Assembly: GCF_004217115.1 (NCBI RefSeq)
Contig: NZ_SHKN01000001.1
Span: 1,429,781-1,493,780 of the forward strand
DNA length: 64,000 bases
Direction of reading: 5' to 3'
Source: Ancylomarina subtilis
GTDB lineage: Bacteria > Bacteroidota > Bacteroidia > Bacteroidales > Marinifilaceae
The position numbers and the translations under genes are program-made. Positions 18,525-28,662 of this stretch are shown in pieces (positions within the stretch are counted from its first letter, which is position 1; each line of letters opens with the position of its first letter). The notes below the pieces were generated by a model that saw only the letters and a list, made by a program, of their open reading frames with translations, ran no database searches and was not told the origin of the DNA.

Positions 18525-19655
18525 TTAATTTCTTAAATTATTAACCGCTTGAATAATAACTTCTGATGCCCGATCCATTTCATCTTCGGTACTGTATTTT
18601 CCAACTGAAAAACGAATGGTTCCCATTGCATAGGCCTGATCGATCTGCATGGCTGCAAGGGTTGCTGATACCGAAATCGAATCGGTATGACAGGCTGCCC
18701 CTGCTGACGCAGCCACTTGCGGTAAATTTGCCAATAGCGTATTGGCTTCAATATTTTTGAAAGAGGCGCTCAATGTATTAGGCAAACAAAAATCCGCATT
18801 TCCATTAAACTGCACCTCATCAAGAACTGATAAAGCTTTCTTCAATCGACTTATCAAAACCTTATCGTGAACCATGCCTGTTGACAAATTTGCCTCACAC
18901 AATTCTGCTGCTGCACCCAAGCCAACAATTTCAAGCACATTTTCGGTTCCGGCTCTTAGATTATTTTCATGATCGGCACCGTGCATGAGTTTTTGCAATT
19001 TTATGCCATCAGCAATATACAATGCACCTATTCCTTTAGGTCCGTACAGCTTATGCCCGGCCACCGTCAACAAATCAACGCCCAGTTTCTGAATATCCAC
19101 AGGGACTTTCCCCACGGCCTGTGCACAATCGGAATGAACGGCAATGCCCCGTTTTTTTGCAATGGCACTAATCTCTGAAATGGGCTGTAAGGTCCCTACT
19201 TCATTATTGGCATACATCACCGAAATTAAAATGGTTTCAGGACGAATGGCCGCTTCTACATCAGTAAGCTGAACACGCCCCGTTTCATCGACAGGCAAAT
19301 AGGTGATCTCAAAACCTTCCGTTTCCAAATACTTACACACCTCACTCACTGCCGGATGTTCGATACGCGTTGTGATAATATGATTCCCCTTGCTTTTATT
19401 AGCAAAAGCATAACCCTTAATCGCATAATTATTAGACTCAGTCCCACCACTGGTAAAAATCAAATTCCCTGCTTTACAATTGAGTAACGACGCAAGTTGC
19501 TGACGTCCTTTTTCCACCGCTTTCTTGCAAGTCTGTCCATAAACATGAGAGCTGGACGGGTTGCCAAAATGATCATACAAAAAAGGTTTCATGGCATCTC
19601 CAACCTCTTTTGCAATCGGAGTTGTGGCATTGTAATCTAAGTATATCGGTAGCAT
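18525..19655 (-). CDS. Cysteine desulfurase / selenocysteine lyase-like, PLP-dependent
   Basis: A 376-residue class V aminotransferase-fold enzyme. The PLP lysine is K202 in AGHKLYGPKG, the cofactor contacts are SGGTESNN (69-76) and HSDCAQ, and the catalytic Cys is C322 in ASAGAACHTDS. The AACH-T/S-D form of the loop is closer to eukaryotic selenocysteine lyase than to IscS, whose loop reads SGSACTS, so it may release selenide as well as sulfide. No IscU or SufE gene is adjacent. It is the first gene of a two-gene unit with the methyltransferase at 17912-18523. Confidence 0.87.
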   Translation of the reverse strand: MLPIYLDYNATTPIAKEVGDAMKPFLYDHFGNPSSSHVYGQTCKKAVEKGRQQLASLLNCKAGNLIFTSGGTESNNYAIKGYAFANKSKGNHIITTRIEHPAVSEVCKYLETEGFEITYLPVDETGRVQLTDVEAAIRPETILISVMYANNEVGTLQPISEISAIAKKRGIAVHSDCAQAVGKVPVDIQKLGVDLLTVAGHKLYGPKGIGALYIADGIKLQKLMHGADHENNLRAGTENVLEIVGLGAAAELCEANLSTGMVHDKVLISRLKKALSVLDEVQFNGNADFCLPNTLSASFKNIEANTLLANLPQVAASAGAACHTDSISVSATLAAMQIDQAYAMGTIRFSVGKYSTEDEMDRASEVIIQAVNNLRN

Positions 19656-19681
19656 AACTTATCGTTTATCTGTTATCTGAT

Positions 19682-21619
19682 TTATTTCTTAATCACTTTA
19701 AATTCAGTCCGACGATTCATCGCCTTTCCTTCTTCTGTTCTGTTATCGCCAATTGGTTTACTCGAAGCATAACCTTTAAAAGACAATCGATCTGCCTGAA
19801 TGCCTCTCTTAATTAGAGAGGAATAAACCGCTTTGGCTCTATTCTCTGATAGGGTTTGGTTTTTTAATTCTGATCCGGTATTATCCGTATGTCCGGCAAT
19901 TTCGATGCTCAAATTCTTATTCAAAGCAAGTAAATTATAAAGACTGTTTAATTCACTTTCAGATTCGGGTTTGATTTCCCAGGAATCTGTTTCAAAGAAA
20001 ATATTTTTTAAAACAACTTCTGTTCCCACTTGGATGGCTTGCAAAGGAATATCTTTCTTTTGAGCTTGGTCAAACTCTCCCTCTTTCATTTTAAAATGAT
20101 CGGAATAAAACAAATAGCCATCCGCTTCAGCGTGGAACAGATAATCCTGACCTTCAGGCAAACAAACCAAATACTCGCCTTTTTGTCTATCAGAATACAG
20201 ATAAGCAATCGTATCCCGACTTTCGATATCAAGAAGAATTAATTTTGCTGATAAGGGTCTCTTATCATCCATATCGTAAACCTTCCCTTTTAAATAACTC
20301 ACCTTAGGAGGTTGCAAATCAAGAGGCATATCAAACTCATAAATATCCCGGCCCTTTGAGGCCACCCGGTTCGACGAAAAGTAGCCCTTATCCCCTTTGG
20401 CATTAATAAATAAGCCAATCTCATCATTGTAAGTATTGATTGGATAGGATAAATTTTTAGGTTCGGACCATTCTCCATTTGCTAGTCGATTAACCTGAAA
20501 CAGATCGTAAGCGCCCATCCCCACCAAAGCATCGGATGCAAAAACCAAATACTTATTGCTGGCATGAATAAACGGGGACATTTCATTTCCTGCTGTATTA
20601 ATTATCAAATTCTCAGCCTGAGTCCAGCGCTGTCTGCCATCCTCTAATATTTCCAATAGCTCAGATTTCCAGATATCCATCTTGCCTTTACCCGATTTAC
20701 GATTACTCACAAAATAAAGACAACGGCCATCAGCCGAAATACTCGGCTGGGCTTCCCATGCTTTTGTGTTGATATTGGCCCCGCAATTGATAGGTTTCGA
20801 CCAGGTATCACCCTCTTTTTTCGAATAATAAATATCGCATCGGCCTCTGCCATCCTTTCGTCCACAAGCTGTAAAATACATATAACGACCATCAGCCGTA
20901 ATCGTCTGAGCACCCTCGTTCCTATCAGTATTTATGGCTTCGGATAAGGCTTGGGATTCCATCCAGATTTCATCTTGTTTTTCAGAATAACAGAAATCTT
21001 CCTGAAATAGCTCTCTCTGATTTTTATCAAATCGCCCTGTAGGAATCAAACGTGTAAAAATCAATGTTTGCTCATCGGCTGTTAAACTTGGCCAATACTC
21101 ATCCGCCTTTGTATTGATGGAATCGCTTAAACATTGTGCATTAAAATCACTTGGATGCTTCATCGCTTCCAGAGCAAACTCACAACATTTTAATTGATGC
21201 AAACTGATATTTCTGTTTCGAACTGATATTTTACCGATATTCAAAAAAGCTTGATAAGCACTTAAAGCCTTTTCATATTTCCCTTGTTTCAAATAGGCAT
21301 TGGCGAGATTGAATTGGGCATTGGGAAAAAAAGAAGGATTGATGGCAACAGCTTGCTCATAAACAGCAATCATCTTCTGACTTTTCCCCTGATCGCTATA
21401 AAGATCGGCTGAAAACAAAAGCGCCTCCATAAAACGATTATCCCGCTCCACAGCCTTCTCCAAATAAACCAAAGCCTCATCTGTATGTCTCAATCGGCTT
21501 AATTCCTGAGCCTTTTTATAGAATTTAATGGCTTTCTTGTCTTCTGTTGTGTATTTCTTCTGTGAAAAAGACACAAAAGAAAAACTTAGAAAAAGAAAAA
21601 TAAACAGGATACGTTGCAT
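19682..21619 (-). CDS. OmpA-family protein with TPR and PD40 propeller (PorE-like)
   Basis: A 645-residue envelope protein: signal peptide 1-19; TPR helices about 25-145 (LRHTDEALVYLEKAVERDN and repeats); WD40-like PD40 propeller about 165-415 with repeated S-x-x-G-x-x-L/M-Y-F (ITADGRYMYFTA, ISADGRCLYFVS); a carboxypeptidase-regulatory-like domain about 440-520; and a C-terminal OmpA peptidoglycan-binding domain (IEIAGHTDNTG, LSENRAKAVYSSL, NRRTEFKV). This order is that of PorE, a type IX secretion component that ties the machine to peptidoglycan, but Bacteroidota carry several such paralogues. The next gene starts 30 bases upstream. Confidence 0.85.
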   Translation of the reverse strand: MQRILFIFLFLSFSFVSFSQKKYTTEDKKAIKFYKKAQELSRLRHTDEALVYLEKAVERDNRFMEALLFSADLYSDQGKSQKMIAVYEQAVAINPSFFPNAQFNLANAYLKQGKYEKALSAYQAFLNIGKISVRNRNISLHQLKCCEFALEAMKHPSDFNAQCLSDSINTKADEYWPSLTADEQTLIFTRLIPTGRFDKNQRELFQEDFCYSEKQDEIWMESQALSEAINTDRNEGAQTITADGRYMYFTACGRKDGRGRCDIYYSKKEGDTWSKPINCGANINTKAWEAQPSISADGRCLYFVSNRKSGKGKMDIWKSELLEILEDGRQRWTQAENLIINTAGNEMSPFIHASNKYLVFASDALVGMGAYDLFQVNRLANGEWSEPKNLSYPINTYNDEIGLFINAKGDKGYFSSNRVASKGRDIYEFDMPLDLQPPKVSYLKGKVYDMDDKRPLSAKLILLDIESRDTIAYLYSDRQKGEYLVCLPEGQDYLFHAEADGYLFYSDHFKMKEGEFDQAQKKDIPLQAIQVGTEVVLKNIFFETDSWEIKPESESELNSLYNLLALNKNLSIEIAGHTDNTGSELKNQTLSENRAKAVYSSLIKRGIQADRLSFKGYASSKPIGDNRTEEGKAMNRRTEFKVIKK

Positions 21620-21649
21620 AATGGCTTAGCTAATAATTGGAAATTCTAT

Positions 21650-24517
21650 TTATCTGTGACAAACTTCAATATACGGACAAGTTCGACAAACATCGACATC
21701 CTCAACCTGACGAAACGGAATCTCCGGATTAAATATCTCTTCTAAAAGATCTGTAAATCCATCTAAAAATTCTTGTTTGTAAGCCAAATAACTGCCCACA
21801 GGAACCCCTTTACTTCTGCCTTCTTTTTGTTCGAGAACACAAGCAAATTTTGGCGTGAAAATTGATTTTAAACCATAAACATTAGGCGATATGGCCAGAT
21901 CATCACCATGTTTCATATCGTAAAACAAGCAGTACAAAAAGGTTTGAAATGCCGCCTTATTTCGTTTCTTATTCTCGGAATCAAAGAGCGATTCAATATC
22001 CTTAAAAACCAGCTCAGCTGATCCCGTTTTGTAATCAATCACACGAATGGTGTTGTCTACCTGATCGACTCTATCAATAATCCCTGCAATATTAACCTTT
22101 CTCCCATCTGATTTTAATGGGATTTGTATGCTATAAGGCCCTTCAACAGCCAACATTTTAAAAGGTGCAAATTCAGTATCCACCTTCAACAGTCGGTCAA
22201 TAAATTTCATCAGAATATTAAAAATCAATCTGTTTCGACCAACAATCTCAATCGACTTTTTATTATCTAAATTAAAATACAACTCTTTAAAAGCTTCTTC
22301 CAAAACTATCGTTTGCTTCTTCTTATCTTTTCTCAAAGCTTCAAGATCGTCTTTCGTTATTGTTTTGTTGATAAAAGGCTCGTACAATTTCTCCATTGCC
22401 TGGTGAAAAAGGTTACCAAACATGGGCGGATCAATCTCTTCCAAAATGGTATCAGGCTCCTTCATTCCAGCCAAATAACGATAATAAAAGCGAAGACTAC
22501 AGCCCATATATGAATTGAGTGCCGATGGCGAAAAACGTCGTTTGTTTCCCTCGCAATATTCATTTAATTGTTTCAGAATTCGTTCATTTTTCTCAATACT
22601 TATGGGCTTGGCATTGGACAGAACGATATCATAAGAAGGATGCTTCTCTTCAACCTGAAAGGCCGATTCGTATTTCAATTGATACAGGAATCGACTCATT
22701 TCACCCGTTCGAATCCCATCGCTTTGTGTGCTATATAAAAGTTTAATTTCTTCAGGACGCTGAATCAGTCGATAAAAATAATAGGCAAAAATCGCATCCT
22801 GATGATCGATGGTTGGCATGCCAAAACCCTGACGCAAATGGTAAGGCACAAAGGAATTGGAGGTTCCTGTTTTTGGCAACTTTCCCTCGTTCATCGACAG
22901 CACAATTATTTTCTTAAAATCGAGCAGACGGGTTTCGAGTATCCCCATCACCTGCAAGCCTGCCAGCGGCTCTCCCTCAAAAGGAATGCTCAATGATTGA
23001 ATCATTTTATCCAGTAAACGATAAAAAGTATCCAATTTTATCTCAATTTTATGCTCATTTAAAAGGCCCGTGAGACGTTTTATCGCTAAAAACAGATGGT
23101 AGATGTATTCCTTCTCAATTTTATCCAATCGCCCCTCATCTTCTTTATTTAAGTCCAGATTTTTGTAAATGGCTTGCAATAGATCGAGCAAATAAGAAGA
23201 AACCTCTTCAACCGAACTTAAAGGCACGAATAATTTTTCCAAAACCGGATCGCCAACCAATAATTTACGATCGACATGCACCCAATTGCTCTTTATAATT
23301 TGTTGAGCTAAGCTATCAGCCAATTCAGGATTAATGGCATTCAGATACTGATGATTCAAAAGTGACAACACCTGCTTGTGATGAAAAACAAAGCCCGATT
23401 TTTGTTTCCGTCCTCCCTTTTGAAGATCGATAATCAAGCCCAACAAACTCGCAACCGGCGTGTTTTTTGCCGGATATCCCATGGTCACATTCACATGCTC
23501 CACATTCTTGGGAATCGAATTTAAAACGGGCAAAAGCAGCTCCTCATCAGCCAAAATAATTGCCGTTTCTTCCAAAGGGACATCCTTCTGATCGGCATAT
23601 GTCTTCAGATAATTATGTGCAAACTTGGCCTGACCAACTTCCGACGATAAGGAGATAAACTCGATTGGAGCTCGTTCTGCGACAATATTTTTAAAGGAAA
23701 TAGCACTCTTGGGGGCTGGGAAACGTTTCAAATTATCGCGCATGAACAAACCCGCTTCGTGATAGGGGTTTTTCACATAGGACTCATCGTAATCCCAATA
23801 AAAATCGGCCACTCCCATATCTCTAAGAGAAGAAAAAATATCCTTCTCACATTTATTCAAGGCATTGAATCCGGCAAAAATAATCTTCTCATAATCAATC
23901 TCAACCTCCTTCTTCTCGAGGCTATCAACAACCAATCGACTCGCCATTCCCTCATAAGCCAATCCTTCTTTGGTCAACTCTTCTTTCAGGTTTGAATAGA
24001 TCGTAAACAAGCGCTCCCAAACCGAAACAAACTGATGCTGATGTTCCGATAATTTTTCAGGATTGAAGGTGCTCCAAAAAGAGCGAATCGCTTCAATCTG
24101 TTCTTCATCCAGATAATCGAATATATTTTCAATCTCTTTCTCATCTGCTAAATTCTGAAAAAGATGTTTGGCATCCACACGATACTTATCCAGATCATCA
24201 AAATCACCCAATATCATTTCGCCCCAATGGTAAAACTCATCGAAGGTTTCCTTGCTATTACAAACAGAGCAATAAATTTTATACAAACGACACAATAGAG
24301 CCAGATTATCCTCAACCATCAAAGGTGACCATTTTTTGATCAGTTCATTAATCGTCAGAACCTCCGGCGAAAATGTCGGCTTAGTCACCAGTTCGTTTAA
24401 GTATTTTGAGAAAAATAAACCCGCACGTCTGTTGGGAAAAACCAATAAGCAATTGGCTAATTGATCGCCATATTGCTCAAATAATTCTTTGGTGACTTGT
24501 TTTAAAAAAGTGGACAT
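21650..24517 (-). CDS. PD-(D/E)XK nuclease family protein, AddB-like
   Basis: A 955-residue protein with a degenerate helicase-like N-terminal region (ANCLLVFPNRRAGLFFSKYL) and a C-terminal RecB-type nuclease: GNLFHQAMEKLYEP, then IAGIIDRVDQVDN and RVIDYKTGSAEL with the D/x-K catalytic residues. C-terminal cysteines C944, C947 and C953 (CRTCPYIEVC) with an upstream Cys in YMGCSLRFYYRYLAG fit the Fe-S staple of AddB-type nucleases. It should help process double-strand breaks with an AddA-like helicase, but no AddA gene is adjacent here. The downstream OmpA gene follows after 30 bases. Confidence 0.85.
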   Translation of the reverse strand: MSTFLKQVTKELFEQYGDQLANCLLVFPNRRAGLFFSKYLNELVTKPTFSPEVLTINELIKKWSPLMVEDNLALLCRLYKIYCSVCNSKETFDEFYHWGEMILGDFDDLDKYRVDAKHLFQNLADEKEIENIFDYLDEEQIEAIRSFWSTFNPEKLSEHQHQFVSVWERLFTIYSNLKEELTKEGLAYEGMASRLVVDSLEKKEVEIDYEKIIFAGFNALNKCEKDIFSSLRDMGVADFYWDYDESYVKNPYHEAGLFMRDNLKRFPAPKSAISFKNIVAERAPIEFISLSSEVGQAKFAHNYLKTYADQKDVPLEETAIILADEELLLPVLNSIPKNVEHVNVTMGYPAKNTPVASLLGLIIDLQKGGRKQKSGFVFHHKQVLSLLNHQYLNAINPELADSLAQQIIKSNWVHVDRKLLVGDPVLEKLFVPLSSVEEVSSYLLDLLQAIYKNLDLNKEDEGRLDKIEKEYIYHLFLAIKRLTGLLNEHKIEIKLDTFYRLLDKMIQSLSIPFEGEPLAGLQVMGILETRLLDFKKIIVLSMNEGKLPKTGTSNSFVPYHLRQGFGMPTIDHQDAIFAYYFYRLIQRPEEIKLLYSTQSDGIRTGEMSRFLYQLKYESAFQVEEKHPSYDIVLSNAKPISIEKNERILKQLNEYCEGNKRRFSPSALNSYMGCSLRFYYRYLAGMKEPDTILEEIDPPMFGNLFHQAMEKLYEPFINKTITKDDLEALRKDKKKQTIVLEEAFKELYFNLDNKKSIEIVGRNRLIFNILMKFIDRLLKVDTEFAPFKMLAVEGPYSIQIPLKSDGRKVNIAGIIDRVDQVDNTIRVIDYKTGSAELVFKDIESLFDSENKKRNKAAFQTFLYCLFYDMKHGDDLAISPNVYGLKSIFTPKFACVLEQKEGRSKGVPVGSYLAYKQEFLDGFTDLLEEIFNPEIPFRQVEDVDVCRTCPYIEVCHR

Positions 24518-24603
24518 ATCTATTATGAATGAGTGTATTTAGCTATATTTTAAGCTTTGTTTCGTTATCGGTTGTCATGGTCATTAGTTGAATTTCAATT
24601 TAC

Positions 24604-24662
24604 CTTTAAACTTTTCGACTTTTCCGACCTTTAGACTTTTTAATCTTTATCCTTTAACCTTG
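24604..24662. repeat. Heptamer-like tandem repeat
   Basis: Degenerate 7-mers of the CCTTTAA/ACTTTTC type in the gap between the AddB-like and YiiX-like genes, like those at 13246-13297. Confidence 0.45.
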
Positions 24663-24671
24663 AGATTTTCT

Positions 24672-25343
24672 TTATTTACTGTAATCGAAAACCCAATCGA
24701 TCTCTTTAGATTCTGACATACCGTTTGGATTACAGCCGGGCTCTCCCTCAGGAATTTCAACGCCCAGTTTCTTATAATAATCAAGCCAAACCGGATGAAA
24801 CTTTCCCGTTTTAGAATCCTTAAATGTCATCGGCTTTAACTTGAATATTTCAGAACCATCGCCTGAATGTTTAAACATGTCGTAAATCAATTCGGAACAG
24901 TAATAGCTTGAATCAGACATTAAATAAACCGAATCGTAAGGCAAGCCCAGTAAACTTTTCCCAAAGGACACGGCTTCGGGAATTCGAGCCTGATGGTATT
25001 TTTTTAAACGGGCAACACGAACCTTAGGCATTCTGTCAGTATTCAAACTTCGGGTTAAGAAACTGTCAACCGAGGTCAATTGAACAGCTTCACCTATAGC
25101 CTCCAAAACCACTAAATCTTCATTCTCGTCAGGTACGATTATGCCGACATGAGAAAAGCTCATGGGTTTATTTTCGGCCGTCACCTCTTCAATAGCATCA
25201 GATAAGGAACTGCCATCCAAATCCTGAAACAAGAGATCTCCCCTTTGCAATTCAAAAGTGTCAGAAGCATTCTGCGATGCGCAAGAAAAAAGAAGAATGG
25301 CTAAAAAAAAGAGGCTAAAACGAGGTATCGTGTTGAATTTCAT
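24672..25343 (-). CDS. YiiX/YebB-like permuted NlpC/P60 (C92) lipoprotein
   Basis: A 223-residue lipoprotein (lipobox LLFSC, Cys21) of the permuted papain-fold amidases. The catalytic pair is H65 in FSHVGIIV and C149 in YYCSELIYDMF, with RGDLLFQD at the start of the domain and LLGLPYD between. Family members cut peptide or lipid amides in the envelope; the substrate here is unknown. It lies upstream of the AddB-like gene but separated by 154 bases with repeats, so operon membership is doubtful. Confidence 0.85.
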   Translation of the reverse strand: MKFNTIPRFSLFFLAILLFSCASQNASDTFELQRGDLLFQDLDGSSLSDAIEEVTAENKPMSFSHVGIIVPDENEDLVVLEAIGEAVQLTSVDSFLTRSLNTDRMPKVRVARLKKYHQARIPEAVSFGKSLLGLPYDSVYLMSDSSYYCSELIYDMFKHSGDGSEIFKLKPMTFKDSKTGKFHPVWLDYYKKLGVEIPEGEPGCNPNGMSESKEIDWVFDYSK

Positions 25344-25540
25344 ATGATCTTTATGGTTAAAAACAGATGGCTTTTAAAACAAGCTCAATCAAAATTAATC
25401 AATTCCCATTAGCCATCAAATATTGCGTGACAAACTATGCTTTAAATTAAAAAAAGCACATGCATTCCGATTGATAGAAAACCTCTATGTGCATATTAAA
25501 AAAAAAGATGATTTTTTTATCTTTTAATCCTTTATAAACA

Positions 25541-25570
25541 TTCGGATAAGACCCAATTTTAATACATTTG
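25541..25570 (+). promoter_or_regulatory. Candidate Bacteroidota promoter of sucA-odhB
   Basis: TACATTTG at 25563-25570 fits the -7 consensus TAnnTTTG; TTCG at 25541-25544 is a weak -33 match with an 18-nt spacer. It lies 187 bases before the chosen sucA start in a 413-bp gap that is otherwise AT-rich and empty, apart from a gcacat/atgtgc inverted repeat near 25458-25493. Confidence 0.4.
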
Positions 25571-25756
25571 TTAATGTACAAGCGTTCTAAATTATTTTTT
25601 ATAATTTAATACTTGCGTTTATCAACAGGTCGAATGCTCTAAATATTTAAGAACAGGATCTAAAAATCGATCTTATTAGATAGTCTTAGAGTCATTTTCG
25701 TCTTATTGATTGAATCAGAACAAAAACAAAACTTGACCCAACAACTTAATAATTTT

Positions 25757-28606
25757 ATGGATAAATTCAGTTTTTTAGGTAATAGCGAAATCGAATTCAT
25801 CGATGCCTTATACCAGTCCTATAAAAAAGACCCCAACTCGGTTGAAGAATCCTGGCAAAAATTTTTCCAGGGCTTTGACTTTGCTTCTGAAAAATTCCCA
25901 AGTAAAGCTCAAACTGCAGCATCAGGCACTGTTCCTGCTAAATCGATGAGTAAAGAATTCAATGTGATTAACTTGATTCAAGCCTTTCGTCAGCGAGGTC
26001 ACCTGTTTACAAAAACCAATCCTGTTCGTACACGTCGTAAATATTTCCCTACTCTTGACATTGAGAACTTCGATCTGTCTCAATCCGATATGGAAACCGT
26101 GTTTCAAGCCGGTAACGAATTGGGAATTGGTCCTTCAAAACTTAAGGATATTCTGGAACATCTTCAAGAGACCTATTGTCACTCGGTAGGTGTTGAATAC
26201 CTTTATTTGCGTACGCCAGACAAGATCAAATGGCTGCAACACAAAATGGAAACCAGTAAAAACAAACCTAATTTCACCGATGAGCAGCGCAAGCATATTT
26301 ATTATCATCTGAAATTAGCCGTTGGTTTTGAAAATTATATTCACAAAAAATTCGTCGGGCAAAAACGTTTCTCTCTTGAAGGAACCGAAACCCTTATCCC
26401 TGCCCTTGATGCCCTGATTGAAAAAGGGGCTCAGCTGGGGGTTGAGGAATTTATTTTTGGTATGTCGCATCGAGGCAGACTTAATGTCCTGGCTAATATT
26501 CTTGAAAAACCTTACGAGAATATTTTCAAGGAATTTGTTGGCGAAGAATTTGAAGATGATATCGCCCTGGGTGATGTCAAATACCACCTGGGATATGGCA
26601 ATACGGTTAAAACCGATGATGGCAATGAAGTGAAACTTCATCTAACGCCTAACCCATCTCACCTTGAAACTGTGGGAGCTGTGGTTGAAGGGATTTCACG
26701 CTCTAAAATTGACAACGATTACCAGGGCGATGAGAACAAACTTGTCCCAATCGTCATTCACGGCGATGCTGCTATTGCAGGTCAGGGGATTGTCTATGAA
26801 ACGGTTCAAATGGCTGATTTGCAAGCCTACAAAACAGGGGGAACCATTCACTTGGTTGTGAACAATCAGATTGGTTTTACAACGAACTACCTCGATGCCC
26901 GTTCAAGTACGTATTGTACCGATGTGGCTAAGGTGACCCGATGTCCTGTTTTCCATATCAATGGTGACGATGTTGAAGCTCTGATTTACACAATCGGATT
27001 AGCTATGGAATACCGTCAGGAATTTAAGACGGATGTTTTCATCGATATTCTTTCGTACAGAAAATATGGCCACAACGAAGGTGATGAGCCACGTTTTACT
27101 CAGCCATTATTATACAACCAAATTGCCAAGCACAAAAATCCCAGAGATATTTATGGCGACTTCCTGATCAGTAAAGGAATTTACCAAACTGAAAATCTGA
27201 AAGAGCTAACGACAGAATTCAACAGTCTTCTTAATGAGAAATTTGAACTTTCTAAACAAATTAAGAAGCTATACATTCAACCCTTCTTAGCAGAAAACTA
27301 TAAAGGAATTCGTTACTCCAATAATGAAGACTTTTTGGAAACACCTGCTTTCAAAACTGAAAAAAGCAAGCTCCTCCAATTGGCCGATAAAATTACGACT
27401 TTACCCAAAGACATTCAGTTTTTCAAGAAAGTGGGTAAGTTAATGGCAGATCGTAAAAAAATGATTAGTGAAGATCGTTTGGATTGGGCTATGGGTGAGT
27501 TATTGGCGTATGCCAGTTTGCTGGATGAAGGCCATGGTGTCAGAATTAGTGGACAGGATTCAGAACGTGGAACATTTTCCCACCGACATGCATCGCTGAC
27601 CATACATGATTCGGCACAAAAGTATTTCCCATTAAAACATGTTAGCGACAATCAAGCCCCTTGTCATATCTACAATTCGCATTTGAGTGAATATGCAGTT
27701 CTGGGTTTTGAATATGGATATGCTTTAGCGCATCCTTCAGGATTAACCATCTGGGAAGCGCAGTTTGGCGATTTCCATAATGTGGCCCAAGCCGTAATCG
27801 ACCAATACATCAGTGCTGCAGAAGACAAGTGGGGAATTAAAAATGGCTTGGTTCTTTTCTTACCGCATGGTTACGAAGGACAAGGTGCCGAGCATTCCAG
27901 CTCGAGAATTGAACGATTTCTAACCCTTTGCGCCAATAACAACATGCAGGTTATTAATCCAACAACACCGGCCAATCATTATCATGCTTTGCGTCGTCAG
28001 GTTAAGCGAGACATCAGAATTCCTTTAATATGCTTCACGCCTAAGAGTTTATTGCGACACCCCAATTGTGTTTCAACTCTAGATGATTTGGCAGAAGGTA
28101 AATTTCAGGAGGTGATTGATGACACTAACGTGATTGCCGAAGAAGTGAGCCGAGTGGTTTTCTGTTCGGGTAAAATCTACTACGACTTACTTGCTAAGAA
28201 AACAGAACTTAACGCTCAGGATGTGGCTTTGGTTCGTATCGAACAGCTTTATCCTTTCCCACAAAAACAAGTGGACGACGTTTTGGCTAGATATCCTAAA
28301 GCGATTCTACACCTTTGGGTACAGGAAGAACCTGAGAATATGGGGCCATGGCAGTTTATCAATTACAACATTAAAAATGTAGAACTGGTACCCGTAGCAA
28401 GACTTGCTAGTGGTAGTCCAGCGACTGGGCTTGCGAAAATTCACAATATCGGACAAAATGAAATCATCCGTAAGGTATTCAGAAGATGCGATTGTGAACG
28501 AGAATTGAAATATTGTGGCTTGCAATGTGTGGTTGGAAGTTCAAAGGAAGATATCCACCGTCAGCACGAATATTTCCAGGATCAGAAAAGCAAATTACTG
28601 ATGTAA
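25757..28606 (+). CDS. sucA: 2-oxoglutarate dehydrogenase E1 component
   Basis: A thiamin-diphosphate-dependent decarboxylase of the TCA cycle; hands succinyl groups to the E2 encoded next. MDKFSFLGNSEIEFIDALYQ is the usual N-terminus of this family, so the ATG at 25757 is chosen over the TTG at 25706. Conserved blocks include FGMSHRGRLNVLAN, IHGDAAIAGQG and NNQIGFTT (ThDP/Mg site), RKYGHNEGDEPRFTQP and EYGYALAHP with FLPHGYEGQGAEHSS. About 949 residues. The last ~41 residues form an extra tail with four Cys (C911, C913, C920, C924) that I do not know from textbook SucA proteins. It is followed after 56 bases by the E2 gene; no E3 gene is present. Confidence 0.95.
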   Translation: MDKFSFLGNSEIEFIDALYQSYKKDPNSVEESWQKFFQGFDFASEKFPSKAQTAASGTVPAKSMSKEFNVINLIQAFRQRGHLFTKTNPVRTRRKYFPTLDIENFDLSQSDMETVFQAGNELGIGPSKLKDILEHLQETYCHSVGVEYLYLRTPDKIKWLQHKMETSKNKPNFTDEQRKHIYYHLKLAVGFENYIHKKFVGQKRFSLEGTETLIPALDALIEKGAQLGVEEFIFGMSHRGRLNVLANILEKPYENIFKEFVGEEFEDDIALGDVKYHLGYGNTVKTDDGNEVKLHLTPNPSHLETVGAVVEGISRSKIDNDYQGDENKLVPIVIHGDAAIAGQGIVYETVQMADLQAYKTGGTIHLVVNNQIGFTTNYLDARSSTYCTDVAKVTRCPVFHINGDDVEALIYTIGLAMEYRQEFKTDVFIDILSYRKYGHNEGDEPRFTQPLLYNQIAKHKNPRDIYGDFLISKGIYQTENLKELTTEFNSLLNEKFELSKQIKKLYIQPFLAENYKGIRYSNNEDFLETPAFKTEKSKLLQLADKITTLPKDIQFFKKVGKLMADRKKMISEDRLDWAMGELLAYASLLDEGHGVRISGQDSERGTFSHRHASLTIHDSAQKYFPLKHVSDNQAPCHIYNSHLSEYAVLGFEYGYALAHPSGLTIWEAQFGDFHNVAQAVIDQYISAAEDKWGIKNGLVLFLPHGYEGQGAEHSSSRIERFLTLCANNNMQVINPTTPANHYHALRRQVKRDIRIPLICFTPKSLLRHPNCVSTLDDLAEGKFQEVIDDTNVIAEEVSRVVFCSGKIYYDLLAKKTELNAQDVALVRIEQLYPFPQKQVDDVLARYPKAILHLWVQEEPENMGPWQFINYNIKNVELVPVARLASGSPATGLAKIHNIGQNEIIRKVFRRCDCERELKYCGLQCVVGSSKEDIHRQHEYFQDQKSKLLM

Positions 28607-28662
28607 GAATCAGAATCAAAAAATAAAACACAAAAACACCAACAACTAATAATATCAAAAAC

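Noticed and set aside
18525-19655. Housekeeping IscS
   Set aside because: The catalytic loop is AACHTDS, not SGSACTS, and no iscU/iscA gene is adjacent; a desulfurase/selenocysteine-lyase call is safer.
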